Part shown: positions 29,526 to 39,176 of the stretch, one piece after another
Numbering within the stretch: the first letter of the stretch is position 1
Layout: every line of letters begins with the position of its first letter
NCBI RefSeq assembly: GCF_011777495.1
Contig: NZ_JAATJS010000001.1
Coordinates: forward strand, 124,001 to 188,000
Length of the DNA: 64,000 bases
Direction: 5' to 3'
From: Microvirga terricola
GTDB taxonomy: Bacteria; Pseudomonadota; Alphaproteobacteria; Rhizobiales; Beijerinckiaceae
Made by a program: the position numbers and the translations under genes
Notes under the pieces: model-generated
Told to the model about the DNA's origin: nothing
Seen by the model: only the letters and a program-made list of their open reading frames with translations
The model's database searches: none

Positions 29526-30046
29526 TTCAGTTTCCCCGCAAGCTGTTCGGCATGTTGCTCGTGCCCCTGAAACACCTTCAGGCCCGTCGAAAGAAGATCC
29601 TTGAGTTCGCTGTTGCTGGCTGACGGGATCAGCGTATCGCTCAATGCGCTATTGACCGTCTTGTGATAGGCGACTTCGTTCGCCGCGTAGGCCTTGTCGA
29701 AGGCGGGACCACTCAGCTTTGCGAGATTGGCACGCTCCTGGTCGGCTTTCTTCACGAGGGCTTTGCTGGTGTCGTTGTTCTCCGGCGTCACATGCAGCTT
29801 CTTGACCAGCGCCAGCGCCTTTTTGTTCACCGCCGTATGATCCCGGACCATGTCCTGCGCAAAAGCCCGGACATCCTTGTTCTTCGATTTCTTGAGCGCC
29901 TGCTCCGCCGCCCGAATGTCGATCTGTCCCGCGGTGTAGGCGGTGTGGGCAATTTGGGGATCGGTTGGCTTGGCCGCTTGAGCGAAGGCGCTTCCAGAAG
30001 CCAGGATCAGCGCCGCCAGCGCTGCGGCCAGTCTCACGGACAACAT
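29522..30046 (-). CDS. DUF4142 exported protein
   Basis: This 174-residue protein has a signal peptide (LAAALAALILASGSAFAQA) and a helical DUF4142 domain: HTAYTAGQIDIRAAEQALKK, KDVRAFAQDMVRDHTAVNKK, YAANEVAYHKTVN. The conserved histidines (MVRDH, AYHK, QGHEQH) suggest a ferritin-like, possibly metal-binding four-helix bundle. The function is unknown. The ATG at 30046 follows GGGAGAA. The frame stays open to 30514, but that part is not conserved. A cupredoxin follows with a 4-base overlap. Confidence 0.88.
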   Translation of the reverse strand: MLSVRLAAALAALILASGSAFAQAAKPTDPQIAHTAYTAGQIDIRAAEQALKKSKNKDVRAFAQDMVRDHTAVNKKALALVKKLHVTPENNDTSKALVKKADQERANLAKLSGPAFDKAYAANEVAYHKTVNSALSDTLIPSASNSELKDLLSTGLKVFQGHEQHAEQLAGKLK

Positions 30047-30226
30047 TGGAATTCTCCCTTCGTCGAGAGCCCACCAACCCTGCACGTCTCGAATAGCGTG
30101 CGTCTCCTGGAAAAGTTCCTCACACCGCCGCCAACCGCGCGCTTTGCCGCAAGACCTCGCAATGGCGGACCACCACGCAGCGCCTAGATTCATCGGCTGA
30201 CTTCGCACCGCGCGCGAGGGCTCGCC

Positions 30227-30745
30227 GTGACGGTCTTTTTCACCAGCGATACGCATTTCGGTGACCCGCGCGTCTTGCGCGTAGACAAGCGGCCGTTCAA
30301 AATAATCCCGGCGCATGACGAGGCGTTGATCGAGCGCTGGAACGCGACGGTTTCCACTGATGACGAGGTCTGGCATCTCGGCGATTTCACGCTTCAGACC
30401 GAGACAGCCCGGATCGAAGAATTGCTCGAACGTCTCCAGGGTCGCAAGAACCTCATCTCCGGTAACAACGACGGCCCGGCCACGCTCTCCGCGAGAGGCT
30501 GGGAGAGCGTTCAAACCTATGCCGAGGTTGAAGTGAACGGGCGTAATCTGGTGCTATGCCATTACCCGTTCCGAACATGGCACAATATGAGCCGCGGCTG
30601 GATCGACCTGCACGGACACAGCCATGGCCGTCTTGCTCACAAGACGCGGCAATACGATGTCGGCGTCGATGTGTGGGACTATCGCCCCGTCACGCTGTCC
30701 ATGATCCTGAATTCGCGCCTGCATCGCTGGAAATCGGCAAGCTGA
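30227..30745 (+). CDS. Small cytoplasmic metallophosphoesterase
   Basis: This 172-residue calcineurin-like enzyme has all the motifs in compact form: TSDTHFGD, VWHLGDFT, ISGNNDGP, LCHYPFRTW and LHGHSHG. No signal peptide is present. This small type acts on phosphoesters of unknown identity in many bacteria. It is divergent from DUF4142, and nhaA follows 56 bases downstream. Confidence 0.9.
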   Translation: MTVFFTSDTHFGDPRVLRVDKRPFKIIPAHDEALIERWNATVSTDDEVWHLGDFTLQTETARIEELLERLQGRKNLISGNNDGPATLSARGWESVQTYAEVEVNGRNLVLCHYPFRTWHNMSRGWIDLHGHSHGRLAHKTRQYDVGVDVWDYRPVTLSMILNSRLHRWKSAS

Positions 30746-30801
30746 ACCTTTCGCCTCCGCGCCCTGTGCCCTAAGAACGCTTGAGAACAAAGGAGAGCGG
30801 C

Positions 30802-32016
30802 GTGCAGCACGACCACGGCAAGGCTCATCGCAGACCCGCATCACTGATGCGCAGCTTTTTCGACAGCGAGGCCGCGGGCGGGATGATCCTGATGGCGGTG
30901 ACCGTCGCCGCGCTTCTCGTTGCGAACTCTCCGGCCGGACGTGCTTATGCGGATGTTCTGCACCGCTATGTGTTCGGCCTGAGCATCCAGCACTGGATCA
31001 ATGACGGCCTCATGGCCGTGTTCTTTTTGCTCGTGGGGCTTGAGATCAAGCGCGAGTTTCTGGACGGGCAGCTCGCCACCTGGCCGCGCCGCATCCTGCC
31101 CGGCATCGCCGCCTTCGGCGGCATGGCCGTTCCGGCGCTTGTCTACCTCGCTGTCACATTGACGAGGCCCGACCTCGTGCGCGGCTGGGCGATTCCCGCC
31201 GCGACCGATATCGCCTTCGCGCTCGGCGTCCTGGCCATCCTCGGCTCGCGGGTGCCCGCCTCGCTCAAGATCTTTTTGACCGCGCTGGCGATTCTCGACG
31301 ACCTCGGCGCCATTGTCATCATCGCCCTGTTCTACACCGGCACCATTTCACTGCCGATGCTCGGCGCGGCGGCGCTATGCCTTCTCGCGCTGATCGCACT
31401 CAACCGCTTCGGCGTGATGCGGCTCGCGCCTTATCTCGCACTCGGCGCGCTGTTGTGGTTCTTCGTGCTGAAATCGGGCATCCACGCGACGCTCGCCGGC
31501 GTCGCTTTGGCGCTGACGATTCCGCTCTACGGCCACACCCGAGCCTTGCGCGAGCAGGAGGATTCGGCGCTGCACCGGCTGGAGCACGCGCTTCAGAAAT
31601 GGGTGGCCTATGCGATCATCCCGATCTTCGGCTTCGCCAATGCGGGCGTATCGTTTGCGGGCCTCTCATTCGACAGCCTGCTCAGCCCGCTGCCGCTCGG
31701 CATCGCGCTTGGCCTCTTCATCGGCAAACAGGCCGGCGTCTTTGCCTTCATGATGCTGGCGATCCGCCTCAACCTTGCCGACGTGCCCTCAGGCGCATCA
31801 AAGCTTCAATGCTACGGCGTGGCGCTTCTGTGCGGCATCGGCTTCACCATGAGCCTGTTCATCGGCGCGCTCGCCTTCCCCGACAGGCCAGAACTGACCG
31901 ATGCCACCAAGATCGGCGTGCTGGCGGGCTCGCTCCTCTCGGCTTGCGCGGGCTGGCTGATCTTGCGTGTCGCGCCGCGCGAAGCGCCTCACGTGCGCGC
32001 GGCGAGCAGCATGTAG
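30802..32016 (+). CDS. nhaA: Na+/H+ antiporter NhaA
   Basis: This 404-residue inner-membrane antiporter exports Na+ in exchange for protons. It has about twelve hydrophobic segments, the family segment [20 protein letters not shown], the ion-binding aspartate pair in [17 protein letters not shown], and [21 protein letters not shown] start at 30802 with AGGAG upstream is preferred; a TTG at 30781 is also open. The 3' end overlaps the convergent ubiG gene by 28 bases. Confidence 0.95.
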   Translation: MQHDHGKAHRRPASLMRSFFDSEAAGGMILMAVTVAALLVANSPAGRAYADVLHRYVFGLSIQHWINDGLMAVFFLLVGLEIKREFLDGQLATWPRRILPGIAAFGGMAVPALVYLAVTLTRPDLVRGWAIPAATDIAFALGVLAILGSRVPASLKIFLTALAILDDLGAIVIIALFYTGTISLPMLGAAALCLLALIALNRFGVMRLAPYLALGALLWFFVLKSGIHATLAGVALALTIPLYGHTRALREQEDSALHRLEHALQKWVAYAIIPIFGFANAGVSFAGLSFDSLLSPLPLGIALGLFIGKQAGVFAFMMLAIRLNLADVPSGASKLQCYGVALLCGIGFTMSLFIGALAFPDRPELTDATKIGVLAGSLLSACAGWLILRVAPREAPHVRAASSM

Positions 32017-32747
32017 TTGACCGCCGTATCCGACGAGAGAGACCAGTCACCACGCAAGGGATTGTAGACCACACCCTTGAGATCGTTGACCGTGAAGCCC
32101 GCGACCCGCAGGGCTTCCGTCAGCTCATCTGGCGTAACGAACTTGTCCCATTCGTGTGTGCCCTTCGGCAGCCAGCCCAAAATGTATTCCGCGCCGACGA
32201 TGGCGAGCGCAAAGGAGCGCAGCGTCCGGTTGAGCGTCGCCATGGCGAGAGCGCCGCCGGGCTTCACCGCCTGGGCGCAGGCGGTGACAAAGGCCTGCAC
32301 GTCGGCCACATGCTCCACCACCTCCATGGCGAGCACCATGTCGAAGGTCTCGCCGCGCGCGACCACGGCCTCAACGGTCTCGTTGCGATAGTCTACCGGA
32401 ACGCCCGCACGCTCCGCGTGGAGCTTCGCGACGGAAATGTTGGTCGGGGCAGGGTCGAGCCCCGTGACCTTGGCGCCAAGGCGGGCGAGCGGCTCGGAGA
32501 GCACGCCGCCGCCGCAGCCGACATCGAGGATCGTCAGCCCTTCCAGCGAGCGCGCCGAACGTGGATCGCGCCCAAACCGGCGGCAAGCCTCGTCGCGGAT
32601 ATAAGCGAGCCGGACCGGATTGAACTTGTGCAGGACCTTCATGGGCCCCTTGGGGTCCCACCACGTCTCGGCGATCCGCTCGAAACGGGCGACCTCCGCC
32701 GGGTCGATGGTGCTGGCCTCGGGGGTCTTGGCTTGGCGGTCGGTCAT
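31989..32747 (-). CDS. ubiG: Ubiquinone biosynthesis O-methyltransferase
   Basis: This 252-residue enzyme does both O-methylations of ubiquinone synthesis. It shows the UbiG N-terminus ([33 protein letters not shown]), motif [20 protein letters not shown] and the family segment [14 protein letters not shown]. The ATG at 32747 is chosen because it has GGAAG upstream and the extra 34 residues of the open frame are not conserved. It is divergent from lysC, which is the usual alphaproteobacterial arrangement. Confidence 0.96.
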   Translation of the reverse strand: MTDRQAKTPEASTIDPAEVARFERIAETWWDPKGPMKVLHKFNPVRLAYIRDEACRRFGRDPRSARSLEGLTILDVGCGGGVLSEPLARLGAKVTGLDPAPTNISVAKLHAERAGVPVDYRNETVEAVVARGETFDMVLAMEVVEHVADVQAFVTACAQAVKPGGALAMATLNRTLRSFALAIVGAEYILGWLPKGTHEWDKFVTPDELTEALRVAGFTVNDLKGVVYNPLRGDWSLSSDTAVNYMLLAART

Positions 32748-32878
32748 TGAAACTTCCTTGCGTTTAGACCAAGGGACATATCGGGCGCGTTGACAGCGCG
32801 CTACCCCACAGTCATGTATACGCCGCCTTCGCCCCCGGCGAAGAGGCAAAATTTCTTCTCACGTCTGGCCTTAATCGC

Positions 32879-34117
32879 ATGCCCCGTCTCGTTATGAAGT
32901 TCGGCGGTACATCCGTCGCCACGGTCGATCGCATCCGCAATGTGGCGCGGCACGTCAAACGCGAGATCGACGCGGGCTACGACGTGGCCGTGGTCGTCTC
33001 CGCCATGTCCGGCAAGACCAACGAGCTGGTCGGTTGGGTGAGGGACGCCTCGTCCCTCTATGATGCCAAGGAATACGACGTCGTCGTCGCTTCCGGCGAG
33101 CAGGTGACCTCTGGCCTTCTCGCCCTCGCCTTGCAGGAAATGGGCGTGAAGGCCCGCTCCTGGCAGGGCTGGCAGATCCCCATCATGACCTCGGAAGGCC
33201 ATGGCTCGGCGCGAATCGCCGCCATCGACGGCACCGGCATCCTTCAGGGCTTTACTCAGAACAAGGAAGTGGCGGTGGTGTCCGGCTTCCAGGGCATTCA
33301 CCAGCCGACCCAGCGCATTACCACCCTCGGGCGCGGCGGCTCGGACACCAGCGCGGTGGCGCTGGCCGCCGCCATCCAGGCCGAGCGCTGCGACATCTAC
33401 ACGGACGTGGACGGGGTCTACACCACCGATCCGCGTATCGTGCCGAAGGCGCGCCGCCTGGATAAGGTGTCGTACGAGGAAATGCTGGAAATGGCCTCGC
33501 TGGGCGCCAAGGTGCTCCAGGTCCGCTCGGTGGAGCTGGCCATGATGCACCGGGTTCCCACTTACGTGCGCTCCAGCTTCGACGATCCCGCCGAGCCCAA
33601 GCTCGGCACCCTCATCTGCGACGAGGAAGACATCATGGAACAGCAGGTCGTCACGGGCATCGCCTATTCGCGCGACGAAGCCCAGATTACGCTGCGTAAT
33701 GTAGCCGACAAGCCGGGCATCGCGGCCTCGATCTTCGTGCCACTGGCTGAGGCCAACATCAACGTGGACATGATCATCCAGGTTGTATCGGACGACACCA
33801 CCACCACGGACCTGACCTTCACGGTCCCGACCGCCGATTACGACCGCGCCTGCGCGGTTCTCAACGAGCACAAGGCCGAGATCCAGTTCAAGGACCTCCA
33901 GGGTGCGACCGACGTGGTGAAGGTCTCGGCCATCGGGGTGGGCATGCGCAGCCATGCGGGCGTCGCGGCCAAGGCCTTCAAGGCGTTGGCGGACAAGGGA
34001 ATCAACATCCGCGCGATCACCACCTCGGAGATTAAGTTCTCGGTTCTGATCGACTCCGCCTATACGGAGCTTGCGGTGCGTACGCTCCACTCGCTATACG
34101 GCCTTGATCAAGCCTGA
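32879..34117 (+). CDS. lysC: Aspartate kinase
   Basis: This 412-residue kinase phosphorylates aspartate, the first step to lysine, threonine and methionine. The N-terminal motif KFGGTSVA binds substrate; GRGGSDTSAVALAAAIQAERCDIYTDVDGVYTTDPR is the kinase core. Two ACT domains (about residues 265-410) carry the feedback regulation, including DKPGIAASIFVPLAEANINVDMIIQ. No leader attenuator was seen upstream. ptsP follows 88 bases later. Confidence 0.97.
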   Translation: MPRLVMKFGGTSVATVDRIRNVARHVKREIDAGYDVAVVVSAMSGKTNELVGWVRDASSLYDAKEYDVVVASGEQVTSGLLALALQEMGVKARSWQGWQIPIMTSEGHGSARIAAIDGTGILQGFTQNKEVAVVSGFQGIHQPTQRITTLGRGGSDTSAVALAAAIQAERCDIYTDVDGVYTTDPRIVPKARRLDKVSYEEMLEMASLGAKVLQVRSVELAMMHRVPTYVRSSFDDPAEPKLGTLICDEEDIMEQQVVTGIAYSRDEAQITLRNVADKPGIAASIFVPLAEANINVDMIIQVVSDDTTTTDLTFTVPTADYDRACAVLNEHKAEIQFKDLQGATDVVKVSAIGVGMRSHAGVAAKAFKALADKGINIRAITTSEIKFSVLIDSAYTELAVRTLHSLYGLDQA

Positions 34118-34205
34118 TTGACGGCTCGTCGGTGAGGCTGCGACACTGATAGGACAGCCGCCGGTTGACCCCCGTCGGCTTCAAACGGACGGGACACGAA
34201 AGCTC

Positions 34206-36473
34206 ATGCCAAGCGCTCCCGGCGGTCCGCGCCTTCTGCTGCGCCGCCTCCGCGAGATCATGGCGGAGCCGGTCGGAGCGCAGGATCGCCTCGACAGGAT
34301 CGTGATCCAGATCGCGGCCAATATGGTGGCCGAGGTGTGCTCCGTCTATGTCATGCGCGGCGACGGCGTCCTTGAGCTTTTCGCAACCGAGGGCCTGAAC
34401 CGGGCAGCGGTCCACCACACGGTCATGCGCGCCGGCGAGGGCCTTGTTGGCCTCATCGCCTCGACTGCCGAACCGCTGGCGCTCTCCGACGCCCAGAGCC
34501 ACCCGGCCTTCTCCTACAAGCCCGAGACGGGCGAAGAGATCTATCACGCCTTCCTCGGCGTGCCGCTGCTGCGCGCGGGCAATACGCTGGGCGTTCTGGT
34601 CGTTCAGAACCGCACCTTCCGGGTCTACGCGGAAGAGGAGATCGAGGCGCTCCAGACCACTGCGATGGTGCTGGCGGAGCTGATCGCCACCGGCGAATTG
34701 CAGGCGCTCGCCCCCGTCGAGACCGGCATCGCGCTGCGCCGCCCAGTCCACCAGAAGGGCACCGCGCTCGCCGACGGCGTCGGCCTCGGCCATGTGATCC
34801 TTCACGAACCCCGCGTGGTCGTCAAAAACCTCATCGCCGAAAACGTGGAGTCGGAGCTGCAACGGCTGGAGCACGCCATTGGCGAGGTGCGAGCCTCCAT
34901 CGACCGGCTGCTCGAACGGGGCGACGTGGCCCATCACGGCGAGCACCGGGAAGTTCTGGAAACCTTCCGCATGTTCGCCCATGACCAGGGCTGGCTGCGC
35001 CGGATGCGCGAGGCGGTCACCTCGGGTCTGACCGCGGAAGCGGCCGTGGAGCGCGTGCAGTCGGACAACCGCGCTCGCATGCTGCGCCAGACCGACCCTT
35101 ACTTGCGCGAGCGGCTGCACGATCTCGACGACCTCGCCAACCGCTTGCTGCACCGGCTCGTCGGCCGCGATCTCGTGGTAGAGCGCGGCCTGCTGCCGGA
35201 GAACGCTATTCTCGTCGCAAGGTCCATGGGACCGGCGGCGCTGCTCGACTATGGCCGCTCGCGCCTGCGCGGCCTCGTGCTGGAGGAAGGCGGCCCCACA
35301 AGCCACATCGCCATCGTCGCAAGGGCGCTCGGCCTACCGGCCGTGGGCGAGGTGGCAAACGTCACCTCTCTCGTAGAGCAGGGGGACGCGATCATCGTCG
35401 ACGGCGCGGCGGGCGAGGTGCAGATCCGCCCCTCGTCCGACGTGGAAGCCGCCTATGCCGAAAAGGCGCGGCTGCGCGCAAGGCGGCAGGAGCAATATCT
35501 CAAGCTGCGCGACGTGCCCTCCGTCACCAAGGACGGGGTCCCGGTCACGCTTCAGCTCAATGCGGGCCTTCTCGTCGATCTTCCGCACCTCGAAGACACG
35601 GGCGCGACGGGCGTCGGGCTTTTCCGCACCGAATTGCAGTTCATGATCGCCGAGCGGATGCCGACGGCGACCGAGCAGCAGAACCTCTACAGCGCGGCCT
35701 TCGCGGCTGCGGGCGACCGGCCCATCACCTTCCGCACCCTCGATATCGGCGGCGACAAGGTGCTGCCCTACATGCAGGCGGTCGAGGAGGAAAACCCGGC
35801 GCTCGGCTGGCGCGCTATCCGCATCGGCCTCGACCGTCCCGGCCTCCTGCGGGCGCAGATCCGCGCGCTGTTGAAGGCGGCAGCCGGACGGCCGTTGAAG
35901 ATCATGTTCCCGATGGTCGCGACCTGCGACGAGTTCTTCCGCGCCAAGGCGCTGGTGGAGCGGGAGCGCAACCACCTCTCCCGCCACGGACACGTCCACC
36001 CTTCGGACCTCAAGCTCGGCGTGATGCTGGAGGTGCCCTCCCTCCTGTTCCAGCTCAAGGAAATCTGCGCGGTCGCCGATTTCGTCTCTGTCGGCTCGAA
36101 CGACCTGATGCAGTTCCTCTTTGCCATCGACCGGGAGAATCGGCGCGTCGCCGACCGCTTCGACCCGTTGAGCGCGCCGATGCTGCGGGCGCTCAGCCTT
36201 GTGGCGGAGCAGGCCAAGGCCTCGAACTGCCTCGCCACCGTCTGCGGTGAGATCGGCGGACGCCCGCTCGAAGCCATGGCGCTGATCGGGCTCGGCTTCC
36301 ACTCCCTGTCCATGTCTCCGGCCGCCATCGGCCCGGTCAAGGCGATGCTGCTGGCCCTTGACGCAGGGGAAGTCGGTGCCCTTATCCGGAGAGAGCTCGA
36401 ACATGCCGGGGGCGGCGATACGCTGCGTCCCAAGCTCGCCCGTTTTGCGGAAACCCATGGTATTCCGGTCTGA
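34206..36473 (+). CDS. ptsP: PEP-protein phosphotransferase of the nitrogen PTS (EI-Ntr)
   Basis: This 755-residue protein has an N-terminal GAF domain (about residues 15-160), then the enzyme I phosphohistidine domain with [19 protein letters not shown] (active His in TSHIA) and the PEP-utilising barrel ([32 protein letters not shown]). It starts the phosphorelay to NPr and EIIA-Ntr, which links nitrogen status to PHB and potassium control. Its TGA overlaps the prfA ATG (TGATG), so translation is probably coupled. Confidence 0.96.
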   Translation: MPSAPGGPRLLLRRLREIMAEPVGAQDRLDRIVIQIAANMVAEVCSVYVMRGDGVLELFATEGLNRAAVHHTVMRAGEGLVGLIASTAEPLALSDAQSHPAFSYKPETGEEIYHAFLGVPLLRAGNTLGVLVVQNRTFRVYAEEEIEALQTTAMVLAELIATGELQALAPVETGIALRRPVHQKGTALADGVGLGHVILHEPRVVVKNLIAENVESELQRLEHAIGEVRASIDRLLERGDVAHHGEHREVLETFRMFAHDQGWLRRMREAVTSGLTAEAAVERVQSDNRARMLRQTDPYLRERLHDLDDLANRLLHRLVGRDLVVERGLLPENAILVARSMGPAALLDYGRSRLRGLVLEEGGPTSHIAIVARALGLPAVGEVANVTSLVEQGDAIIVDGAAGEVQIRPSSDVEAAYAEKARLRARRQEQYLKLRDVPSVTKDGVPVTLQLNAGLLVDLPHLEDTGATGVGLFRTELQFMIAERMPTATEQQNLYSAAFAAAGDRPITFRTLDIGGDKVLPYMQAVEEENPALGWRAIRIGLDRPGLLRAQIRALLKAAAGRPLKIMFPMVATCDEFFRAKALVERERNHLSRHGHVHPSDLKLGVMLEVPSLLFQLKEICAVADFVSVGSNDLMQFLFAIDRENRRVADRFDPLSAPMLRALSLVAEQAKASNCLATVCGEIGGRPLEAMALIGLGFHSLSMSPAAIGPVKAMLLALDAGEVGALIRRELEHAGGGDTLRPKLARFAETHGIPV

Positions 36474-37561
36474 TGTCTTTTGCTCCGCCTTCTGAACGCC
36501 TGAACGCCATTCTCGCCCGCCATGACATCATCATGGCGACGCTCAACGCCGGTCCGGACCCCGAGACCTTCGTCGCCTTGTCGCGCGAATTGTCCGAGCT
36601 CGAGGACGTGGTCGGGGCGATTCGCGCCTATCGCGTCATGGAAGAGAACCTGGACGGCCTCGAGGCGCTTCTCGACGATCCGGCAACCGATGCAGAGATG
36701 CGCGCGCTTGCCGCCGACGAGCTGCCCCAGGCCCGCGAGGACCTGGAAAAGGCGGCGCAGGACATGCGCATTATCCTGCTCCCCAAGGACGAGGCGGACG
36801 AAAAAAGCGCCATTCTCGAAATCCGCGCCGGCACCGGCGGCGACGAGGCGGCACTCTTCGCGGGCGATCTTTTCCGCATGTATTCCCGCTATGCCGACCT
36901 GAAAGGCTGGAAGGTCGAGATCGTGTCCGAGAGCGAGGGCACGGCGGGCGGTTACAAGGAAATCGTGGCCGAGGTCAAAGGCCGCGGCGTTTTCGCACGA
37001 CTCAAATTTGAGAGTGGCGTCCACCGCGTGCAGCGTGTGCCGGACACCGAGACTCAAGGGCGCATCCACACCTCCGCCGCCACGGTCGCCGTGCTGCCGG
37101 AAGCGGAGGACGTGGACATCGCCATCAACGACGCGGATCTGAAGATCGACACCATGCGCGCGCAAGGTGCCGGCGGTCAGCACGTCAACAAGACCGAGTC
37201 CGCGATCCGCATCACGCATATTCCGACCGGCACGATCGTCTTCGTGCAGGACGAGCGTTCCCAGCACAAGAACCGCGCGCGGGCGCTGGCTCTGTTGCGT
37301 GCAAAGCTCTACGACGCCGAGCGCAGCGCCAAGGACGCCGCGCGGGCGGCCGACCGCAAGTCGCAGGTCGGCTCCGGTGACCGCTCGGAGCGCATCCGCA
37401 CCTACAATTTCCCGCAAGGCCGCGTGACCGACCACCGCATCAACCTCACCCTCTACAAACTCGAGGAAGTCGTGGCCGGCAACGCCCTCGACGAGCTGAT
37501 CGACGCCCTCGTGACCGAGCATCAGGCCTCCCTGCTCGCAGCGCAGGACGAGGCCGCATGA
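36473..37561 (+). CDS. prfA: Peptide chain release factor 1
   Basis: This 362-residue factor ends translation at UAA and UAG. It has the catalytic GGQ in [18 protein letters not shown], and the upstream PCRF domain [26 protein letters not shown]. The codon-recognition segment includes the family region around [16 protein letters not shown]. It begins inside the last codons of ptsP and its last four bases overlap the fosX start (ATGA). The methylase of its GGQ glutamine, prmC, lies two genes downstream. Confidence 0.97.
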   Translation: MSFAPPSERLNAILARHDIIMATLNAGPDPETFVALSRELSELEDVVGAIRAYRVMEENLDGLEALLDDPATDAEMRALAADELPQAREDLEKAAQDMRIILLPKDEADEKSAILEIRAGTGGDEAALFAGDLFRMYSRYADLKGWKVEIVSESEGTAGGYKEIVAEVKGRGVFARLKFESGVHRVQRVPDTETQGRIHTSAATVAVLPEAEDVDIAINDADLKIDTMRAQGAGGQHVNKTESAIRITHIPTGTIVFVQDERSQHKNRARALALLRAKLYDAERSAKDAARAADRKSQVGSGDRSERIRTYNFPQGRVTDHRINLTLYKLEEVVAGNALDELIDALVTEHQASLLAAQDEAA

Positions 37562-37971
37562 TCGAAGGGTTGAGCCACATCACCCTGATCACCAGCGATC
37601 TCGACCGCATGAGCGCCATCGTCGAACAGGTGTTGGACGGACGCGAAGTTTACTCTTCGGGAGACGACACCTTCTCCCTGTCGCGGGAAAAGTTCTTCAT
37701 CGTCGGCGGGCACTGGATCGCGATCATGGAAGGCGAGAGCCTGCCTACGCAGACCTACAACCACATCGCCTTCAAGATCGCGGCCTCGGACGTGGACGCT
37801 TACCGCGCACGGATCGAGAGCCTCGGCCTGACCTTCCGCGAGTCACGCCCCCGCGTCGAGGGCGAGGGTCATTCGCTCTACTTCTACGACCACGACAATC
37901 ACCTCTTCGAGCTGCATACCGGCACGTTGGAAGAGCGGCTCGAGCGCTACCGGCGGGGCAAAGCGGCTTGA
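37558..37971 (+). CDS. fosX: FosX-type fosfomycin hydrolase (VOC fold)
   Basis: This 137-residue VOC-fold protein matches known FosX over its whole length: [62 protein letters not shown] and [10 protein letters not shown]. The manganese ligands H7, H69 and E118 and the catalytic base E44 are all present. FosX opens the epoxide of fosfomycin with water. Another VOC function cannot be excluded, but the active-site match is strong. It overlaps prfA by 4 bases (ATGA) and prmC by 4 bases (TTGA), so it is embedded in a translation-termination operon. Confidence 0.88.
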   Translation: MIEGLSHITLITSDLDRMSAIVEQVLDGREVYSSGDDTFSLSREKFFIVGGHWIAIMEGESLPTQTYNHIAFKIAASDVDAYRARIESLGLTFRESRPRVEGEGHSLYFYDHDNHLFELHTGTLEERLERYRRGKAA

Positions 37972-38828
37972 GTGCGACGGCCGCCACCCGCGACCAGGCG
38001 CTGCGCGAGCTTCGGCGCAGTCTGACGGAGGCCGGTTTCGAGAGCGCGGCGCTTGACGCCCGGCTCCTGGTGCTGGCCGCGCTCGGCATCTCCTCTTCCG
38101 ACCTCATCACCCGTCCCGATACCCCGCTGACCGATCACGAAGCCGAGACGCTGGCGGCTTTCGCCGCCCGTCGCCTTGCCCATGAGCCGGTGGCGCGGAT
38201 CATCGGGGAGCGGGAATTCTGGGGCCTGCCCTTCCGGCTATCGGATGCCACCCTCGTGCCCCGGCCGGATACGGAAACTGTGGTGGAGACGGCCCTGAAG
38301 CTGCTTCCCGACCACAACGCCCCCTTGGGCATCGCCGATCTCGGCACCGGATCGGGCTGCATTCTGACCGCGCTGCTGCATGAATTGCCGAATGCGAGGG
38401 GAATCGGCGTCGACCGCTCGCCCGAGGCTGCCCGCACGGCCCACGCCAATGCGCAGGCCAACGGGGTTGGGGATCGGGCGCTTTTCGTCGTCTCCGACTG
38501 GGGCAGCGCGCTGAAAGGCACCCTCGACCTCGTGGTGTCCAACCCACCCTATATCGTCTCCGCAGTGATTCCGGGGCTCGACCGGGAGGTCCGGGACTAT
38601 GACCCCGCGCTCGCCCTCGACGGGGGCGCGGACGGGCTCGACGCCTACCGGATCATCCTCGACGATGCGGGCCGGCTCCTGAAGCCCGGCGGCCTGTTGG
38701 TGCTGGAAATCGGCTATGATCAGGCCGAAGCCTTGCAGCGTTTGGCCGCGGAGCGAGCCCTTGAAGTGCTGGCCGTTGCGCCCGATCTCTCGGGCAATCC
38801 ACGGTGCGCCGCCCTCAAACGGACATGA
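37968..38828 (+). CDS. prmC: Release factor glutamine N5-methyltransferase
   Basis: This 286-residue enzyme methylates the GGQ glutamine of release factors. It has the PrmC N-terminal helical domain (ALRELRRSLTEAGFESAALDARLL), the SAM motif IADLGTGSGCILTALLHELP and the catalytic NPPYI. It starts with TTG overlapping the fosX stop codon (TTGA); no better start is near, and the ORF opens with the typical sequence. Coupled expression with prfA makes functional sense. Confidence 0.96.
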   Translation: MSATAATRDQALRELRRSLTEAGFESAALDARLLVLAALGISSSDLITRPDTPLTDHEAETLAAFAARRLAHEPVARIIGEREFWGLPFRLSDATLVPRPDTETVVETALKLLPDHNAPLGIADLGTGSGCILTALLHELPNARGIGVDRSPEAARTAHANAQANGVGDRALFVVSDWGSALKGTLDLVVSNPPYIVSAVIPGLDREVRDYDPALALDGGADGLDAYRIILDDAGRLLKPGGLLVLEIGYDQAEALQRLAAERALEVLAVAPDLSGNPRCAALKRT

Positions 38829-39176
38829 TCGCGGGGGATAAATATCCCTTCACCCCACAGGGAAAAGCTGAAATTCCGCTTGTTGGAGCGGACGGAACCC
38901 GCTAGATTCGGGACTAGACATCGTCCTCGGTCTGAGCAAATCGGCGGTCCCTTTTGAGGAACAGGCCGGAAGACCAAACGATATCAATCGCGCAGGCAGG
39001 GGCTTTTTGAACAGCCGGGCGCGATCATCTGAACCCGACACTGAAGGATGGCCAGGCCTCAAGCTATGGCTGAACATCAGACGGTTGCCACGCGAACGGT
39101 GGGCGATAAGCCCGTTCGGTGAACATTGGCTTGCATCGCGTGGGCCTTAAGGAACCAGCGAGGGTCGTAGACCAGA
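38829..39176. other. 348-base leader region before the DUF4167 gene
   Basis: No supported gene lies here. A hairpin is visible at 39093-39118: CGAAC/GTTCG and GGGC/GCCC around a GATAA loop with a 3-base bulge. There is no T-run. The region may hold the promoter and a structured 5' leader for the DUF4167 gene, or a small RNA; neither can be shown from sequence alone. Confidence 0.45.

Noticed and set aside
32801..34090. A 429-codon open frame antisense to lysC
   Set aside because: It lies on top of a certain aspartate kinase gene and has shadow-type composition.
35768..37522. A 584-codon open frame antisense to ptsP and prfA
   Set aside because: It spans two well-supported genes on the other strand and has no motif of its own.
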